Positions 1 through 8,196 are shown, counted from the first letter of the stretch. The stretch: 64,000 nt of DNA from Halostreptopolyspora alba (GCA_003725585.1 RJMB01000001.1:124001-188000); one strand, 5' to 3'. The notes: a model not told the origin generated them from the sequence alone. Made by a program: numbers and translations.

Positions 1-194
1 GGACGCGGGCCTTCGACGAGCCACCGAGCCTCGGCGGCACCCTGGATGGGGTCCTGGCGCCCGCGGCCGAGAGCGTACTGTTCCGCGCCGTCGGGTTCCT
101 CAACAGTGTCGTCACGGGTGCGCTCGTTGGCGCCGTGACCGGTGCCCTCGGTTGGCTGCTCGCCAGAGCGCTCCCCGACCCGCGTTCCCGGTAG
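1..194 (+). CDS. C-terminal end of a membrane-associated protein (partial)
   Basis: An open frame enters from the left edge (codons in phase from base 3) and stops at a TAG ending at 194. The visible 63 residues include a Gly/Ala/Val/Leu-rich stretch of about 25 residues near the end ([18 protein letters not shown] within it) that would fit one membrane segment, followed by a short basic tail. The codon usage is typical of the neighbouring genes. The start and most of the protein lie outside the window, so the family cannot be named. Confidence 0.6.
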   Translation, partial: TRAFDEPPSLGGTLDGVLAPAAESVLFRAVGFLNSVVTGALVGAVTGALGWLLARALPDPRSR

Positions 195-331
195 GCGGGG
201 GTTCGGCCCGGTCACCATCGCTGCACGTCCTCGGCGTGATACCCGGCGGCCGCGTGGGCGCGTCACGTAGGATCTCCGCAGGAGAACCCGCCAAAACACA
301 CAGAGACGAGCGAGAGAGCAGAGTGAGCACG

Positions 332-1588
332 ATGAGTGACGTCGAGCGCGAGGTGAACGCTGTCGCGGAGCGGGCGAAGGAGGCCGCCGCCGACCTCGCG
401 CCACTGAGCCGGGCGACGAAGGACGAGGCGCTGCTCGCCGTGGCCGACGCCCTGGTGCGCGAGGCGGAGTCCATCGTCGAGGCCAACGCCGAGGACGTTG
501 CGCGGGCACGCGAGAACGGCGAGAGCGAGGCGGTGGTCGACCGGCTCTCCCTCGACGTGAAGCGCGTCGACGCGATCGCCGACGCCGTCCGCGACATCGT
601 CGAGCTACCCGACCCGGTGGGTGAGGTGACGCGCGGCAAGAGCCTGCCCAACGGTCTGGAACTGCGCCAGGTTCGGGTGCCGCTGGGTGTCATCGGCATG
701 ATCTACGAGGGTCGCCCCAACGTCACCGTCGACGCCGCCGTGCTCTGCCTGAAGAGTGGCAACGCCGCCCTGCTGCGCGGCTCCTCGTCGGCGTACTCCT
801 CCAACACCCGCATCGTGGAGGTGATCCGCGGGGCCCTGGACAAGACCAGCGTGCCGGTCGACGCCGTCCAGCTGGTGCCGGGAAGCGGCCGCGAGGCCGC
901 GCAGGCGCTGATGCGGGCGCGCGGGCTCGTGGACGTGCTGATCCCGCGTGGCGGCGCCACCCTCATCCAGACCGTGGTCAACGAGTCCACCGTCCCGGTC
1001 ATCGAGACCGGTGACGGCAACTGCCACGTGTACATCGACGAGGCCGCCGACCTGGACAAGGCGCAGGCCGTGGCCGTCAACTCCAAGACCCAGCGGCTGT
1101 CCACCTGCAACACCGCCGAGACGCTGCTGGTGCACGCCAGCGTGGCCGAGCGCTTCCTCCCGGAGGTTCTGAGGTCGCTTCGCGAGCTGGACGTGACCGT
1201 GCACGGCGACGACCGGGTTCGGGGCTACGACGACGCGGTGGTGCCGGCCACCGAGGCGGACTGGACCACCGAGTACCTCTCCGCCGACCTCGCGGTGAGG
1301 GTTGTCGACTCGCTGGACGACGCCCTGGCGCACATCCGCCGCTACTCCACCTCGCACACCGAGTCCATCGTCACCGACTCGCAGTCGGCGGCGCGGCGGT
1401 TCGTCGCCCACGTGGACTCGGCGGCGGTCATGGTCAACGCGTCGACCCGGTTCACCGACGGCGGCGAGTTCGGTTTCGGCGCCGAGATCGGAATCTCCAC
1501 CCAGAAGCTGCACGCGCGTGGCCCCATGGGGCTGCCGGAGATGACCTCCACCAAGTACGTCGTCACCGGCGACGGGCACGTGCGGTAG
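332..1588 (+). CDS. proA: Gamma-glutamyl phosphate reductase (proline biosynthesis)
   Basis: ProA reduces gamma-glutamyl phosphate to glutamate-5-semialdehyde with NADPH, the second step of proline synthesis in the cytoplasm. The 418-residue product matches the family length and is recognisable throughout, for example [19 protein letters not shown] and the catalytic region around Cys259 ([10 protein letters not shown]). The end [23 protein letters not shown], seen in overlapping parts, is also diagnostic. ATG 332 gives the usual N-terminus; an in-frame GTG at 323 with a GAGAG element upstream is an alternative. The usual partner proB is not in the window; it may lie to the left, but the partial gene at the edge is not proB-like. 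Confidence 0.97.
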   Translation: MSDVEREVNAVAERAKEAAADLAPLSRATKDEALLAVADALVREAESIVEANAEDVARARENGESEAVVDRLSLDVKRVDAIADAVRDIVELPDPVGEVTRGKSLPNGLELRQVRVPLGVIGMIYEGRPNVTVDAAVLCLKSGNAALLRGSSSAYSSNTRIVEVIRGALDKTSVPVDAVQLVPGSGREAAQALMRARGLVDVLIPRGGATLIQTVVNESTVPVIETGDGNCHVYIDEAADLDKAQAVAVNSKTQRLSTCNTAETLLVHASVAERFLPEVLRSLRELDVTVHGDDRVRGYDDAVVPATEADWTTEYLSADLAVRVVDSLDDALAHIRRYSTSHTESIVTDSQSAARRFVAHVDSAAVMVNASTRFTDGGEFGFGAEIGISTQKLHARGPMGLPEMTSTKYVVTGDGHVR

Positions 1589-1670
1589 TTGACCACTGCG
1601 CCCGCCGCCTGGCCCACACCACACGCCGTGGGATGACGGCGACTCGGAGCCCCGGGAGGGCGGGACAGCG

Positions 1671-2732
1671 TCAGCCGCTGCGGGCGGAGTCGCCGCCGTT
1701 GTCCCGCCGCCCGGCGCTCTTCCAACGGTCGGCGACGGTGTCGAACAGCCGCCCGCCGGCGTCGGCGGCGCTGCCCGCCACGTCCTTGAGTGTGCCCAGG
1801 AGCGGGTCGGACGAGCGCTCCCAGGACTCCTTGTAGGAGTTCGCGGCGCGGCGGGCCTCCTCACCCACGCTGGCGTCGCCGTCGCTGTCGCGGCGCGGGT
1901 ACTCGCCGTCGAGGATGCGCTGGTACGAGCCGTCCCGCACCCAACGGTCGAGTTCGGCCATGCGGATCACCGCGAACGGGTGCGTGTGCCCCACCAGGTT
2001 CACGATCTTGAGCATGCTGTCGCGGGCGTCGCCACCACGGTCGTACTCGGCCGCCTGCTCGAGGAACGAGTCGGGGTTCATCTCGACCATCCGCGATCCG
2101 CCCGCCATCTTCATCAGGGCGCGCTTGGCGGCCTCGGGGTCCTGCGCGGCGAGCGCCCCGGCCCGGTCGCAGGAGAGTTCGGACTTGCGGTACCACTCCT
2201 CGAGTGCGGCGACGATCGCGCGCAGCCCGATGTAGCCCAGCGGGATCCACGCCACGCGGGCCGCCAGCTGGATGAGGGCCAGCAGCATGGTGCGGTACAC
2301 GGCGTGGCCGGAGAGGATGTGGCCGACCTCGTGCCCCACGACGAACCGCTGCTCCTCGGCCTCGAGCAGGTCGAACAGCCCGGTCGTCATGACGATGAAC
2401 GGCCGCTGGCTGCCGATGGCCATGGCATTGGGCTGCGGGTTCTGCTGGACGTAGAGCTCGGGGACCTCGTCGAGGTCGAGAACGTAGGCCGCGTCCCGAA
2501 CGTAGTTGTGGACGTCGGGGAACTGCTGCTCACTCACCCGGACGGCGCTGGCGAGGAACATCAGGCGTAGGGCGCGTTCGTTGAACAGGCCGGAGAGGCG
2601 CTTGAAGACCTCGTCGAACCCCTTGAGCGACCGCAGCGCCACCAGCGCGCCACGGTCGGCCGGATGCTCGTAGGCCCGGGAACTGATATCGGCGAGTCGG
2701 ACGCGTGTGCGGTCGGGTGTGTTGGTGGCCAT
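1671..2732 (-). CDS. M48 family zinc metalloprotease
   Basis: This 353-residue protein has the HExxH zinc site at residues 134-138 (HEVGH) and the third-ligand motif ExxxD at Glu185-Asp189 (SELSCDRAG), as in peptidase family M48. A hydrophobic stretch around residues 148-175 suggests membrane association. The N-terminal region (residues 1-100) lacks the multi-span arrangement of HtpX. The C-terminal about 60 residues are charged and probably disordered. It is convergent with proA and faces away from nadD. The family is involved in membrane protein quality control, but the specific substrate is unknown. Confidence 0.85.
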   Translation of the reverse strand: MATNTPDRTRVRLADISSRAYEHPADRGALVALRSLKGFDEVFKRLSGLFNERALRLMFLASAVRVSEQQFPDVHNYVRDAAYVLDLDEVPELYVQQNPQPNAMAIGSQRPFIVMTTGLFDLLEAEEQRFVVGHEVGHILSGHAVYRTMLLALIQLAARVAWIPLGYIGLRAIVAALEEWYRKSELSCDRAGALAAQDPEAAKRALMKMAGGSRMVEMNPDSFLEQAAEYDRGGDARDSMLKIVNLVGHTHPFAVIRMAELDRWVRDGSYQRILDGEYPRRDSDGDASVGEEARRAANSYKESWERSSDPLLGTLKDVAGSAADAGGRLFDTVADRWKSAGRRDNGGDSARSG

Positions 2733-2891
2733 GCCCGAATGCTATGCCTCACGCCCGCGTGACGCCACGATTTCCGGTATCGAGATATGACGCGATTTCC
2801 CGTCGTGTTTGGGGTGGGGCGCGAGGGGCACCGGTCCCTGTCGGTTAACCTCGGCATTAGGCCGACGGCAGGGACGAAACGGAGCGGCAGG

Positions 2892-3548
2892 GTGCCGGAT
2901 AGCGATATGTCCGCGAACCACGTCCACAATGTTCGGGGATCGCGGCGTGTGGGGATCATGGGCGGTACTTTCAACCCGATCCACCACGGGCACCTGGTGG
3001 CGGCCAGCGAGGTCGCCCACCTGTTCCACCTGGACGAGGTCGTGTTCGTCCCCACGGGGCGCCCATGGCAGAAGGACATGTCCAAGGTGGCCTCGGCGGA
3101 GCACCGGTACCTGATGACGGTGATCGCCACCGCCGAGAATCCGCAGTTCAGGGTGTCCCGCTCGGAGATCGACCGCGAGGGCCCCACCTACACCATCGAC
3201 ACCCTACGCGAGATGCGGCGCGACCACGGCCCCGACGTGCGCCTCTTCTTCATCACCGGCGCCGATGCGCTCGGGGCGATCCTGAGCTGGCGTAACGTGG
3301 ACGAACTCTTCGACCTGGCGCATTTCGTAGGCTGTAACCGCCCCGGGCACAGACTCACCGACACCGGGTTGCCCGACGGGAAGGTCAGTCTCGTGGAAGT
3401 GCCGGCATTGGCCATATCCTCGAGCGAGTGCCGGGAACGTGTCCGCAAGGGCGAACCGATCTGGTACCTGGTGCCCGACGGTATCGTTCGCTACATCAAT
3501 AAGACCGGGCTCTACCTCGACGATGGGCTGACGGGTGGCGGCTACTGA
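2892..3548 (+). CDS. nadD: Nicotinate-nucleotide adenylyltransferase
   Basis: NadD adenylates nicotinate mononucleotide to deamido-NAD in NAD synthesis. The nucleotidyltransferase signature [12 protein letters not shown] is near the N-terminus and the second motif appears as [10 protein letters not shown] near the C-terminus, slightly different from the usual ISST-x-IR. GTG 2892 is chosen because GGAG lies 7 bases upstream; an ATG at 2907 (MSANHV) is the alternative. The gene is followed by rsfS and a histidine phosphatase, the same order as in mycobacteria and streptomycetes, and the three genes are probably cotranscribed. Confidence 0.95.
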   Translation: MPDSDMSANHVHNVRGSRRVGIMGGTFNPIHHGHLVAASEVAHLFHLDEVVFVPTGRPWQKDMSKVASAEHRYLMTVIATAENPQFRVSRSEIDREGPTYTIDTLREMRRDHGPDVRLFFITGADALGAILSWRNVDELFDLAHFVGCNRPGHRLTDTGLPDGKVSLVEVPALAISSSECRERVRKGEPIWYLVPDGIVRYINKTGLYLDDGLTGGGY

Positions 3549-3604
3549 GCCCCGCGGCCAGTCCTCGGCGGGGGCGAGACCACACGGGAGGCAGCAGCTA
3601 AATC

Positions 3605-4006
3605 GTGACCGCCACGGACAGGGCCGTCGAGCTGGTGAACATCGCCGCTGAGGCGGCGGCCGAGAAACTCGCGCAGGAGATCGTCGCCTACGACGTCAGT
3701 GACCAGCTGGTGATCACCGACGCGTTCATCCTGTGCTCCGCGCCCAACGACCGCCAGGTGCGGTCCATCGTCGACGAGATCGAGGAGCGACTGCGCGGCG
3801 CCGGCGCCAAGCCGGTGCGTCGCGAGGGCGAGCGCGACGGCCGGTGGGTGCTGCTCGACTACGCCGACATCGTCGTGCACATCCAGCACGAGGAGGAACG
3901 CGGCCACTACGGGCTGGAACGGCTGTGGAAGGACTGTCCCGAGATCACGCTTCCCGAAGGCGCCAAGGGCCGGTTCCGCACCCCCGCTGACGGCGTCGAC
4001 CTGTAG
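3605..4006 (+). CDS. rsfS: Ribosomal silencing factor RsfS (Iojap family)
   Basis: RsfS binds ribosomal protein L14 and blocks subunit joining when nutrients are scarce. The 133 residues cover the complete Iojap/RsfS domain, with the typical core DQLVITDAFILCSAPNDRQV and the helix-strand region around GRWVLLDYADIVVHI. The start is a GTG with a GGAGG sequence about 12 bases upstream. It lies 56 bp after nadD and 79 bp before the phosphatase gene, which fits one transcription unit. Confidence 0.95.
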   Translation: MTATDRAVELVNIAAEAAAEKLAQEIVAYDVSDQLVITDAFILCSAPNDRQVRSIVDEIEERLRGAGAKPVRREGERDGRWVLLDYADIVVHIQHEEERGHYGLERLWKDCPEITLPEGAKGRFRTPADGVDL

Positions 4007-4085
4007 CACCCGCGCCGCGCGCACCACTGCTCCCGCGCGGCCCGGACGCGCGTGTCCCAATCCCCTCAGCTCTGGAGACGAGCCC

Positions 4086-4712
4086 GTGACCGAGACCCGG
4101 CGTGTCATCTGCTGGCGCCACGGCCGTACCGCCTGGAACGCCGAGAAACGCTTCCAGGGCCAGTCGGACATCCCACTCGACGCCCTCGGGGAGGCGCAGG
4201 CCGAACACGCGGCGAGGTTGCTGGCCACCCTGCGGCCGGACGTGATCGTGGCGTCGGACCTGCGCCGCGCGGCCGACACGGCGGCGTTCCTCGGCGGGGA
4301 GACCGGTCTGGAAGTCGAGTTCGACAAGCGACTCCGGGAGCGCTCCGGCGGCGAGTGGGAAGGGCTGACCGCGGCCGAGATCCGCCAGCGTTGGCCCGAG
4401 CGGCACGCCGGGATGGATATTCCCGGCGGTGAGCTCATGGCGGACGTGGGGGAGCGGGTGACCGAGGCCGTCGAGCGCGCGCTGGTCGCGGTGCCCGAGC
4501 ACGGGCTGCTCGTCATTGTCAGCCACGGCGCCGCCATCCGTGCCGGCATCAGCCGGATGCTGGGGCTGCCCCAGGAACAACGGGAGGTGCTCGGCCCGCT
4601 CGGCAACTGCTCCTGGTCGCTCATTGGCCCAATGCGCTCGGGTGGCTGGCGGCTCCTGGAACACAACGCCGCCAGCCTGCCCGAGGAGATCGTGCTCGGC
4701 GACGACCAGTGA
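4086..4712 (+). CDS. Histidine phosphatase family protein (phosphoglycerate mutase-like)
   Basis: The 208-residue protein has the RHG signature at residues 11-13 (WRHGRTAWN, catalytic His12), the proton-donor region ERSGGEWEGL and the second catalytic histidine in VSHGAAIR. This is the histidine phosphatase superfamily. The equivalent gene after nadD-rsfS in Mycobacterium tuberculosis is the glucosyl-3-phosphoglycerate phosphatase GpgP, so that activity is a reasonable guess, but sequence reading alone cannot exclude another phosphate ester as substrate. It starts at a GTG with GGAGACGAG upstream. Confidence 0.85.
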   Translation: MTETRRVICWRHGRTAWNAEKRFQGQSDIPLDALGEAQAEHAARLLATLRPDVIVASDLRRAADTAAFLGGETGLEVEFDKRLRERSGGEWEGLTAAEIRQRWPERHAGMDIPGGELMADVGERVTEAVERALVAVPEHGLLVIVSHGAAIRAGISRMLGLPQEQREVLGPLGNCSWSLIGPMRSGGWRLLEHNAASLPEEIVLGDDQ

Positions 4713-4828
4713 GCCACGCGCGTCCGGGCGGCGAGGCGGTCCCGTACCGCGCGGCCTCAACCGTTTCGACGGGAGGCCGTGTTTACGTTATGGTGCACGG
4801 AGCCGGCCGGATGATCGGCCGGAACCAC

Positions 4829-4901
4829 GGGGCTATGGCGCAGTTGGTAGCGCGCCTCCATGGCATGGAGGAGGTCTGGGGTTCGAGTCCCCATAGCTCC
4901 A
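4829..4901 (+). tRNA. tRNA-Ala (anticodon GGC), copy 1
   Basis: The 73-base sequence folds into a full cloverleaf: acceptor GGGGCTA/TAGCTCC, D arm GCGC-AGTTGGTA-GCGC, anticodon arm CCTCC-ATGGCAT-GGAGG and T arm TGGGG-TTCGAGT-CCCCA. The anticodon GGC reads alanine codon GCC. The acceptor stem contains the G3:U70 wobble pair that identifies tRNA-Ala. The 3' CCA is not encoded. This copy has TTCGAGT in the T loop where the other two copies have TTCGAAT. Confidence 0.97.
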
Positions 4902-5038
4902 CGTGTCGGCCCGCGCTGGGCGATGACCTTCGGTCGTCTTCCTCGTGGGCCGTTCTCTTTTGGGAGACGACCCCCATCCCCGAGGAGGGGCTTCGCCCGG
5001 CGGGGTCGGGCTGTACCCGGTTCCCGTAGAGGCTCTGA

Positions 5039-5068
5039 AGAGGCCACTTCCCGGTGAGTGGCCTCTTT
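5039..5068 (+). terminator. Rho-independent-like terminator after tRNA-Ala copy 1
   Basis: A perfect 10-bp inverted repeat (AGAGGCCACT / AGTGGCCTCT) with an 8-base loop is followed by a short T tract. A weaker pair of hairpin-forming stretches (TGGGAG...CCCCCA and GGGGCTTCGCCC) lies between it and the tRNA at about 4960-5005. Confidence 0.75.
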
Positions 5069-5187
5069 CCGTGGCTGTGGGCCGCGGTGGGGACCGATCG
5101 CGGGGGTGGGAGGAGCGGTCGGTGACGTGGCCCGGATCGATCTCCCTTACCTCGCCGATGATGTGCCGCGCGGGGAGGGGCCAGAGC

Positions 5188-5499
5188 CTAGTGCTCGGAG
5201 CTCTCGTCCACGATGGCGCGCAACGCGGCGACGTGGTCACGGTAGGCGGCGCGTCCGGTCCTGGTCAGGCTCAGCCACACCCGCTGGCGGGCGTTACGGA
5301 CGAACTTGCTCTGTTTGACGTATCCGGCGGCCATGAGCACGCTCACGTGTTTGCTGAGCACTGAGGCGGTGACGTTGAGCCGTTCCTGGACGAAGCCGAA
5401 CTCGGCCTGGTCGGTCGAGTCCAGCAGCGCGCAGATCCGTAGCCGCTGTGGTGCGTGGATGGTCGGGTTGAAGCCGTCGCTGGGGGCGTGGGTGGCCAT
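5188..5499 (-). CDS. Small winged-helix transcriptional regulator
   Basis: This 103-residue protein is a single winged-helix domain of the short MarR/ArsR-like type, with FNPTIHAPQRLRICALL at the start, a recognition region NVTASVLSKHVSVLMAAGYV and a wing VWLSLTRTGRAAY. Its ATG overlaps the stop of the upstream membrane protein gene by one base, so the two are translationally coupled. Such pairs usually regulate their own operon; the dyads in the upstream promoter at about 5972-6000 are the likely target. The ligand is unknown. Confidence 0.85.
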   Translation of the reverse strand: MATHAPSDGFNPTIHAPQRLRICALLDSTDQAEFGFVQERLNVTASVLSKHVSVLMAAGYVKQSKFVRNARQRVWLSLTRTGRAAYRDHVAALRAIVDESSEH

Positions 5500-5972
5500 C
5501 AGGCCGGCTCCTTGCCCGCGGTGCGGGAGTGGTACACCCCGAACACGGCGATGAGCGCCCCCACCGCCACCGAGAACGTGTCCAGGATCCAGCCCTGACC
5601 GAGAACGAGGTTCAGGGCCGCGAAGATCAGCGTGAGCGCGGCGAGGCCGACGACGGGCGGAAGCATCTGGCGCGGGGTCAGCCACTTGACCACGCCCATG
5701 TGCCGGGTCACCCGGGCGACGAGCGTGGCGAGCGCCACCATCCACACGACCAGGCCAACGGCGCCGATCACGTGACGCAGCGGCGGGTCGGGGAGTAGCG
5801 CGACGGCCGGCCCCACGGGTGCGACCAGGGTGCCCAGGGCGAGGAAGTACCACAATGGCGTGCGGATTTCCGAGGCCGAGACGCTGGCTCGCTCGATTTC
5901 GCGCAGTGCGTCCCGCGCCTCCCGTGGATCGGGCCGCTCGCCGGGGTGCTGGGGAGATCCGTGAGTTTCCAT
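5499..5972 (-). CDS. Four-helix membrane protein coupled to the winged-helix regulator
   Basis: The 157-residue protein has an acidic and basic N-terminal cytoplasmic stretch (about 35 residues) and four predicted membrane helices at about 40-60, 68-88, 105-125 and 130-148. I do not recognise a named family. It is the first gene of a two-gene operon with the winged-helix regulator and would be expected to lie in the cytoplasmic membrane. Its ATG falls about 8 bases after a plausible -10 element, so it may be translated from a leaderless transcript. Confidence 0.8.
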   Translation of the reverse strand: METHGSPQHPGERPDPREARDALREIERASVSASEIRTPLWYFLALGTLVAPVGPAVALLPDPPLRHVIGAVGLVVWMVALATLVARVTRHMGVVKWLTPRQMLPPVVGLAALTLIFAALNLVLGQGWILDTFSVAVGALIAVFGVYHSRTAGKEPA

Positions 5973-5979
5973 GACGGAA

Positions 5980-6009
5980 AGTAAAGCCCGTCTCTTTCCA
6001 TATTGTCAA
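5980..6009 (-). promoter_or_regulatory. Promoter of the membrane protein-regulator operon
   Basis: On the minus strand a consensus -35 TTGACA (6009-6004) is followed after 18 bases by TTTACT (5985-5980). The start codon at 5972 would lie at or next to the transcription start. The segment contains imperfect dyads, GGAAA...TTTCC and GACGG...CCGTC, overlapping the -10 region, which could be the operator of the winged-helix protein. The promoter call rests on sequence alone. Confidence 0.55.
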
Positions 6010-6141
6010 GAAATAGGTGGGGTGGGCTGGCACGGCCCGCTGGCCAGTCGGCTGGCCTCCTCTCCGGCATCGTGGCGGCTTTCCAGCGCGGGCACCCGTG
6101 GCCCGGGCCCACCTCTCCCCGGCCCGCTCGGGGGCTCCCCC

Positions 6142-6234
6142 CTCCTCCGGAGTCCCCGATGGCTGGCCTGTGGGCTGGTGGGCCCGGGCCTGCTGTGTGG
6201 GCCGGGTCAGGGGCTCCTCCTCCGGAGTCCCCGA
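6142..6234. repeat. 18-bp direct repeat, two copies 75 bp apart
   Basis: The sequence CTCCTCCGGAGTCCCCGA occurs at 6142-6159 and again at 6217-6234, each preceded nearby by GGGGCTCC. The flanks are GC-rich with related words (GGGCCCGGGCC, GGGCCGGG), which suggests decayed tandem duplication. No function is apparent. Confidence 0.6.
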
Positions 6235-6449
6235 CGGGGCGGCCCGTGGTGGATCGGTGGTCGGTACGCGCCGCTGGCCGCGTTCGTGCCACGGCGGTGA
6301 CTCCCGGTGTCGTGGAGGCGGTGCGCGGCGGGCGCCGCGGGGGCGCCTACGAGTGCCCGCGACGGGGTGGACCGGTCGGGCAGGGCGGCGAGGACGGCGT
6401 CGCCCTGCCCGCCGGTGGCTCCGGACACGAGAGTCGGTCGGGAGGTCAT
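6207..6449 (-). pseudogene. Remnant of an NmrA-like NAD(P)-binding protein gene
   Basis: The first 34 residues (beginning MTSRPTLVSGATGGQGDAVL and continuing to TPSRALV) look like the N-terminal Rossmann motif of NmrA-family proteins, including the GATGGQG dinucleotide-binding loop. After about residue 40 the frame becomes low-complexity and ends at 80 residues, far short of the usual 280-300. The rest of the gene seems to be lost. MarR-family regulators often stand next to such genes, and the MarR gene at 6958 is divergent to this remnant. The identification comes from a short motif, so it is moderate. Confidence 0.5.
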
Positions 6450-6737
6450 GACGCGTTCCTGCCGGGACGCCCGAGGGTTCCCCGACGGCGGGGACGGGCT
6501 TGGCGGTGCCGCTTCGATGTCGCGCCGGGGGCTCCGGTGGCCGCCGTGACGTGGTGCTGACCTTCGGTCGCCAGTGCCATGAAGCCCTCCAGTGGGAGGT
6601 GGGAGGTGGGTGCCCGCCTGGGCGGTCCCGGGTGCCGTGGGCGCGTGTGTCGGGTGCGTTGGTTCGGGAGGTGCGTGGGTCCGTCTTTTGGCTTCGCCGG
6701 GTGCTGCCGTGACTGCCGCCTCGGCCCTCGAAGGTCA

Positions 6738-6935
6738 TTGACGTGTCATTTGTTGACGTGTCACTAATGATGCAACACATGAATGTGACGCGTCAACCAA
6801 CTTGTTGATTCGTCATCAATGCCGATATTGATGTTGATGGCGTGTCACTTGATTTGTTGATGGGTCACGCGGGTTGACTCTGGTGGCGTGTCAGCCAACT
6901 GGTTGACATGTCATAATCCCATTGGTGATGTGTCA
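6738..6935. promoter_or_regulatory. Array of palindromic operator-like repeats upstream of a MarR gene
   Basis: About nine copies of a TTGAyrnGTCA-type palindrome lie within 200 bp. Clear copies are TTGACGTGTCA (6738 and 6753), TGACGCGTCA (6786, perfect), TTGATTCGTCATCAA (6805), TTGATGGGTCA (6857), TTGACATGTCA (6903, core perfect) and TGATGTGTCA (6926), with further half-sites such as GCGTGTCA near 6840 and 6886. The segment is AT-richer than its surroundings and ends 22 bp before the MarR start. It is most simply read as a multi-site operator bound by that MarR protein. Confidence 0.7.
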
Positions 6936-6957
6936 ACTAATGAGCTAGGGTCGGGGC

Positions 6958-7461
6958 ATGGCTGAGACACGATGGCTCGATGAGCGAGAGCAACGCGCAT
7001 GGCGTGGTCTCCTGGCGATGCACACCCAGCTGACCGCCCGGATGCACCGCGACCTGCAAGCCGACTCGGGGCTGTCGCTCGCCGACTTCGACGTGCTGGT
7101 CCAGCTCACCGACCAGGCCGAACCGAGCCTTCGGTTCGGTGACCTGGCCGAGGCGCTCCAGTGGGAGAAAAGCCGGCTGTCGCACCACCTCGCGCGGATG
7201 GAGAAGCGCGGGCTCGTCTCACGAAAGCCCAGCAAGGACGACGCGCGAGGGAACATCGTTTCGCTGACCAGGCTCGGGCGAACCGCGATCGAACAGGCCG
7301 CGCCGGCCCACGTGGAGAAAGTGCGGCACCTGGTGTTCGACCAGCTCGACGAGAACCAGGTCGACACCCTGGCCGCCATCACGGAGGCGGTGCTGGCTCG
7401 GTTGAACGCCCCACGCGCCGCTTCCGCCGAGCGAGCCGGCCACGACGGGACCGCCGCGTGA
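6958..7461 (+). CDS. MarR family transcriptional regulator
   Basis: The 167-residue protein has the MarR fold: N-terminal dimerisation helix (WRGLLAMHTQLTARMHRDL), winged helix with recognition helix ALQWEKSRLSHHLARMEKRGLV and wing DARGNIVSLTRLGR, then a C-terminal helix. A conserved feature of this subgroup is the tryptophan-rich start ETRWLDEREQRAWR. It is preceded by the dense operator-like array and followed by a 12-bp hairpin terminator, so it is probably a single, strongly autoregulated gene. The effector is unknown; its former divergent target may be the degenerate NmrA-like gene. Confidence 0.92.
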   Translation: MAETRWLDEREQRAWRGLLAMHTQLTARMHRDLQADSGLSLADFDVLVQLTDQAEPSLRFGDLAEALQWEKSRLSHHLARMEKRGLVSRKPSKDDARGNIVSLTRLGRTAIEQAAPAHVEKVRHLVFDQLDENQVDTLAAITEAVLARLNAPRAASAERAGHDGTAA

Positions 7462-7481
7462 GGTGAGGAGCACGCTGGCAA

Positions 7482-7512
7482 CCGGCCAACCGGTCTCCGG
7501 CCGGTTGGCCGG
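7482..7512 (+). terminator. Terminator hairpin after the MarR gene
   Basis: A perfect 12-bp inverted repeat (CCGGCCAACCGG / CCGGTTGGCCGG) with a 7-base loop lies 20 bp after the MarR stop. There is no T tract, as is common for actinobacterial terminators. Confidence 0.65.
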
Positions 7513-7671
7513 CCACACCGAACCAGCGGAGGTGGTCGCCCCGGGGATGTCAGGGGCTTCGGCGCGGTGTGGCGGGGGCGTGGGGACGCGCGTACCGGAG
7601 ACAGCACGCCATCGAGGTCGGGCCGGGCAACCCGTGAGGCCGCCCTCTCGGAGCGGCCGCGTGGTCACGGG

Positions 7672-7992
7672 CTAGAGGTAAAGACCCGTGCCGTACTCCG
7701 GGTCCTCGTTGGCCATGGCGTGGATGTCGCGTTCGCGCATGATCACGTACAGCTCGCCGTGAATCTCCACCTCGAGCTGCTCCTCCGGGTTGAACAGCAC
7801 CCGGTCACCGGACTTGACATGCCGCGCGTTGGTACCGGACCCGCAGACCTCGCCCCACGCGAGGCGGGTTCCCATCTTCACGGTGTCCGGGATGACCAGA
7901 CCCGCGTTGCTGCGCCGCTCTCCCTTCTCCTCCACGGGACGGATCAGGAGACGGTCATGCAGCATCTGGACTTCACGCTTTGAATCGGACAC
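7672..7992 (-). CDS. GroES family co-chaperonin (orphan)
   Basis: The 106-residue product has the GroES domain: HDRLLIRPVEEKGERRSNAG at the start, the mobile-loop region GLVIPDTVKMG and the C-terminal strand ELYVIMRERDIHAM. No groEL is beside it. Actinobacteria often have a GroES-like gene apart from the main groESL operon. The GTG at 7992 is chosen because it gives the full first strand; no clear ribosome binding site precedes it, and a TACCCT element 6 bases upstream would allow a leaderless transcript. Whether it works with GroEL is not shown. Confidence 0.85.
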   Translation of the reverse strand: MSDSKREVQMLHDRLLIRPVEEKGERRSNAGLVIPDTVKMGTRLAWGEVCGSGTNARHVKSGDRVLFNPEEQLEVEIHGELYVIMRERDIHAMANEDPEYGTGLYL

Positions 7993-8122
7993 CCGACAAG
8001 GGTATTGCGGCAGTCGCGAGGATGCGAAACCACCCAATGACGGGGTCACGACGTGGCCCGGTGGACCAGCGGCCCCCGAACATCGGGTAAGCTCGGCGTT
8101 GGTGTCGCGACAGCGATCCCAC

Positions 8123-8195
8123 GGGGCTATGGCGCAGTTGGTAGCGCGCCTCCATGGCATGGAGGAGGTCTGGGGTTCGAATCCCCATAGCTCCA
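8123..8195 (+). tRNA. tRNA-Ala (anticodon GGC), copy 2
   Basis: The sequence is identical to copy 1 at 4829 except for one base in the T loop (TTCGAAT). The cloverleaf, anticodon GGC and G3:U70 pair are all intact. The gene ends one base before the stop codon of the convergent phosphatase gene, so no separate terminator fits between them. Confidence 0.97.
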
Positions 8196-8196
8196 C

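Larger units (their letters stand above)
6010..6734. other. Gene-poor stretch with degenerate sequence
   Basis: No intact gene is supported here. The stretch holds a degenerate NmrA-like fragment (6207-6449, minus strand) and an 18-bp repeat present twice, 75 bp apart. Long open frames on both strands are low-complexity Pro/Arg/Gly sequence and look like GC-rich artefacts. The region appears to be decaying DNA between two divergent regulatory units. Confidence 0.5.

Noticed and set aside
605..1864. Long minus-strand open frame opposite proA
   Set aside because: It is the antisense of a clear proA gene, consists of Arg/Gly/His-rich sequence and has no recognisable family; high GC keeps antisense frames open.
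5188..6780. 530-codon minus-strand open frame reaching back from the winged-helix gene
   Set aside because: Only the last 103 codons look like a protein. The upstream part overlaps the membrane protein gene in another frame and the repeat-rich region.
7672..8196. Longer GroES frame starting inside the antisense of tRNA-Ala copy 2
   Set aside because: The extra N-terminus is the antisense translation of the tRNA; GTG 7992 gives the normal GroES start.
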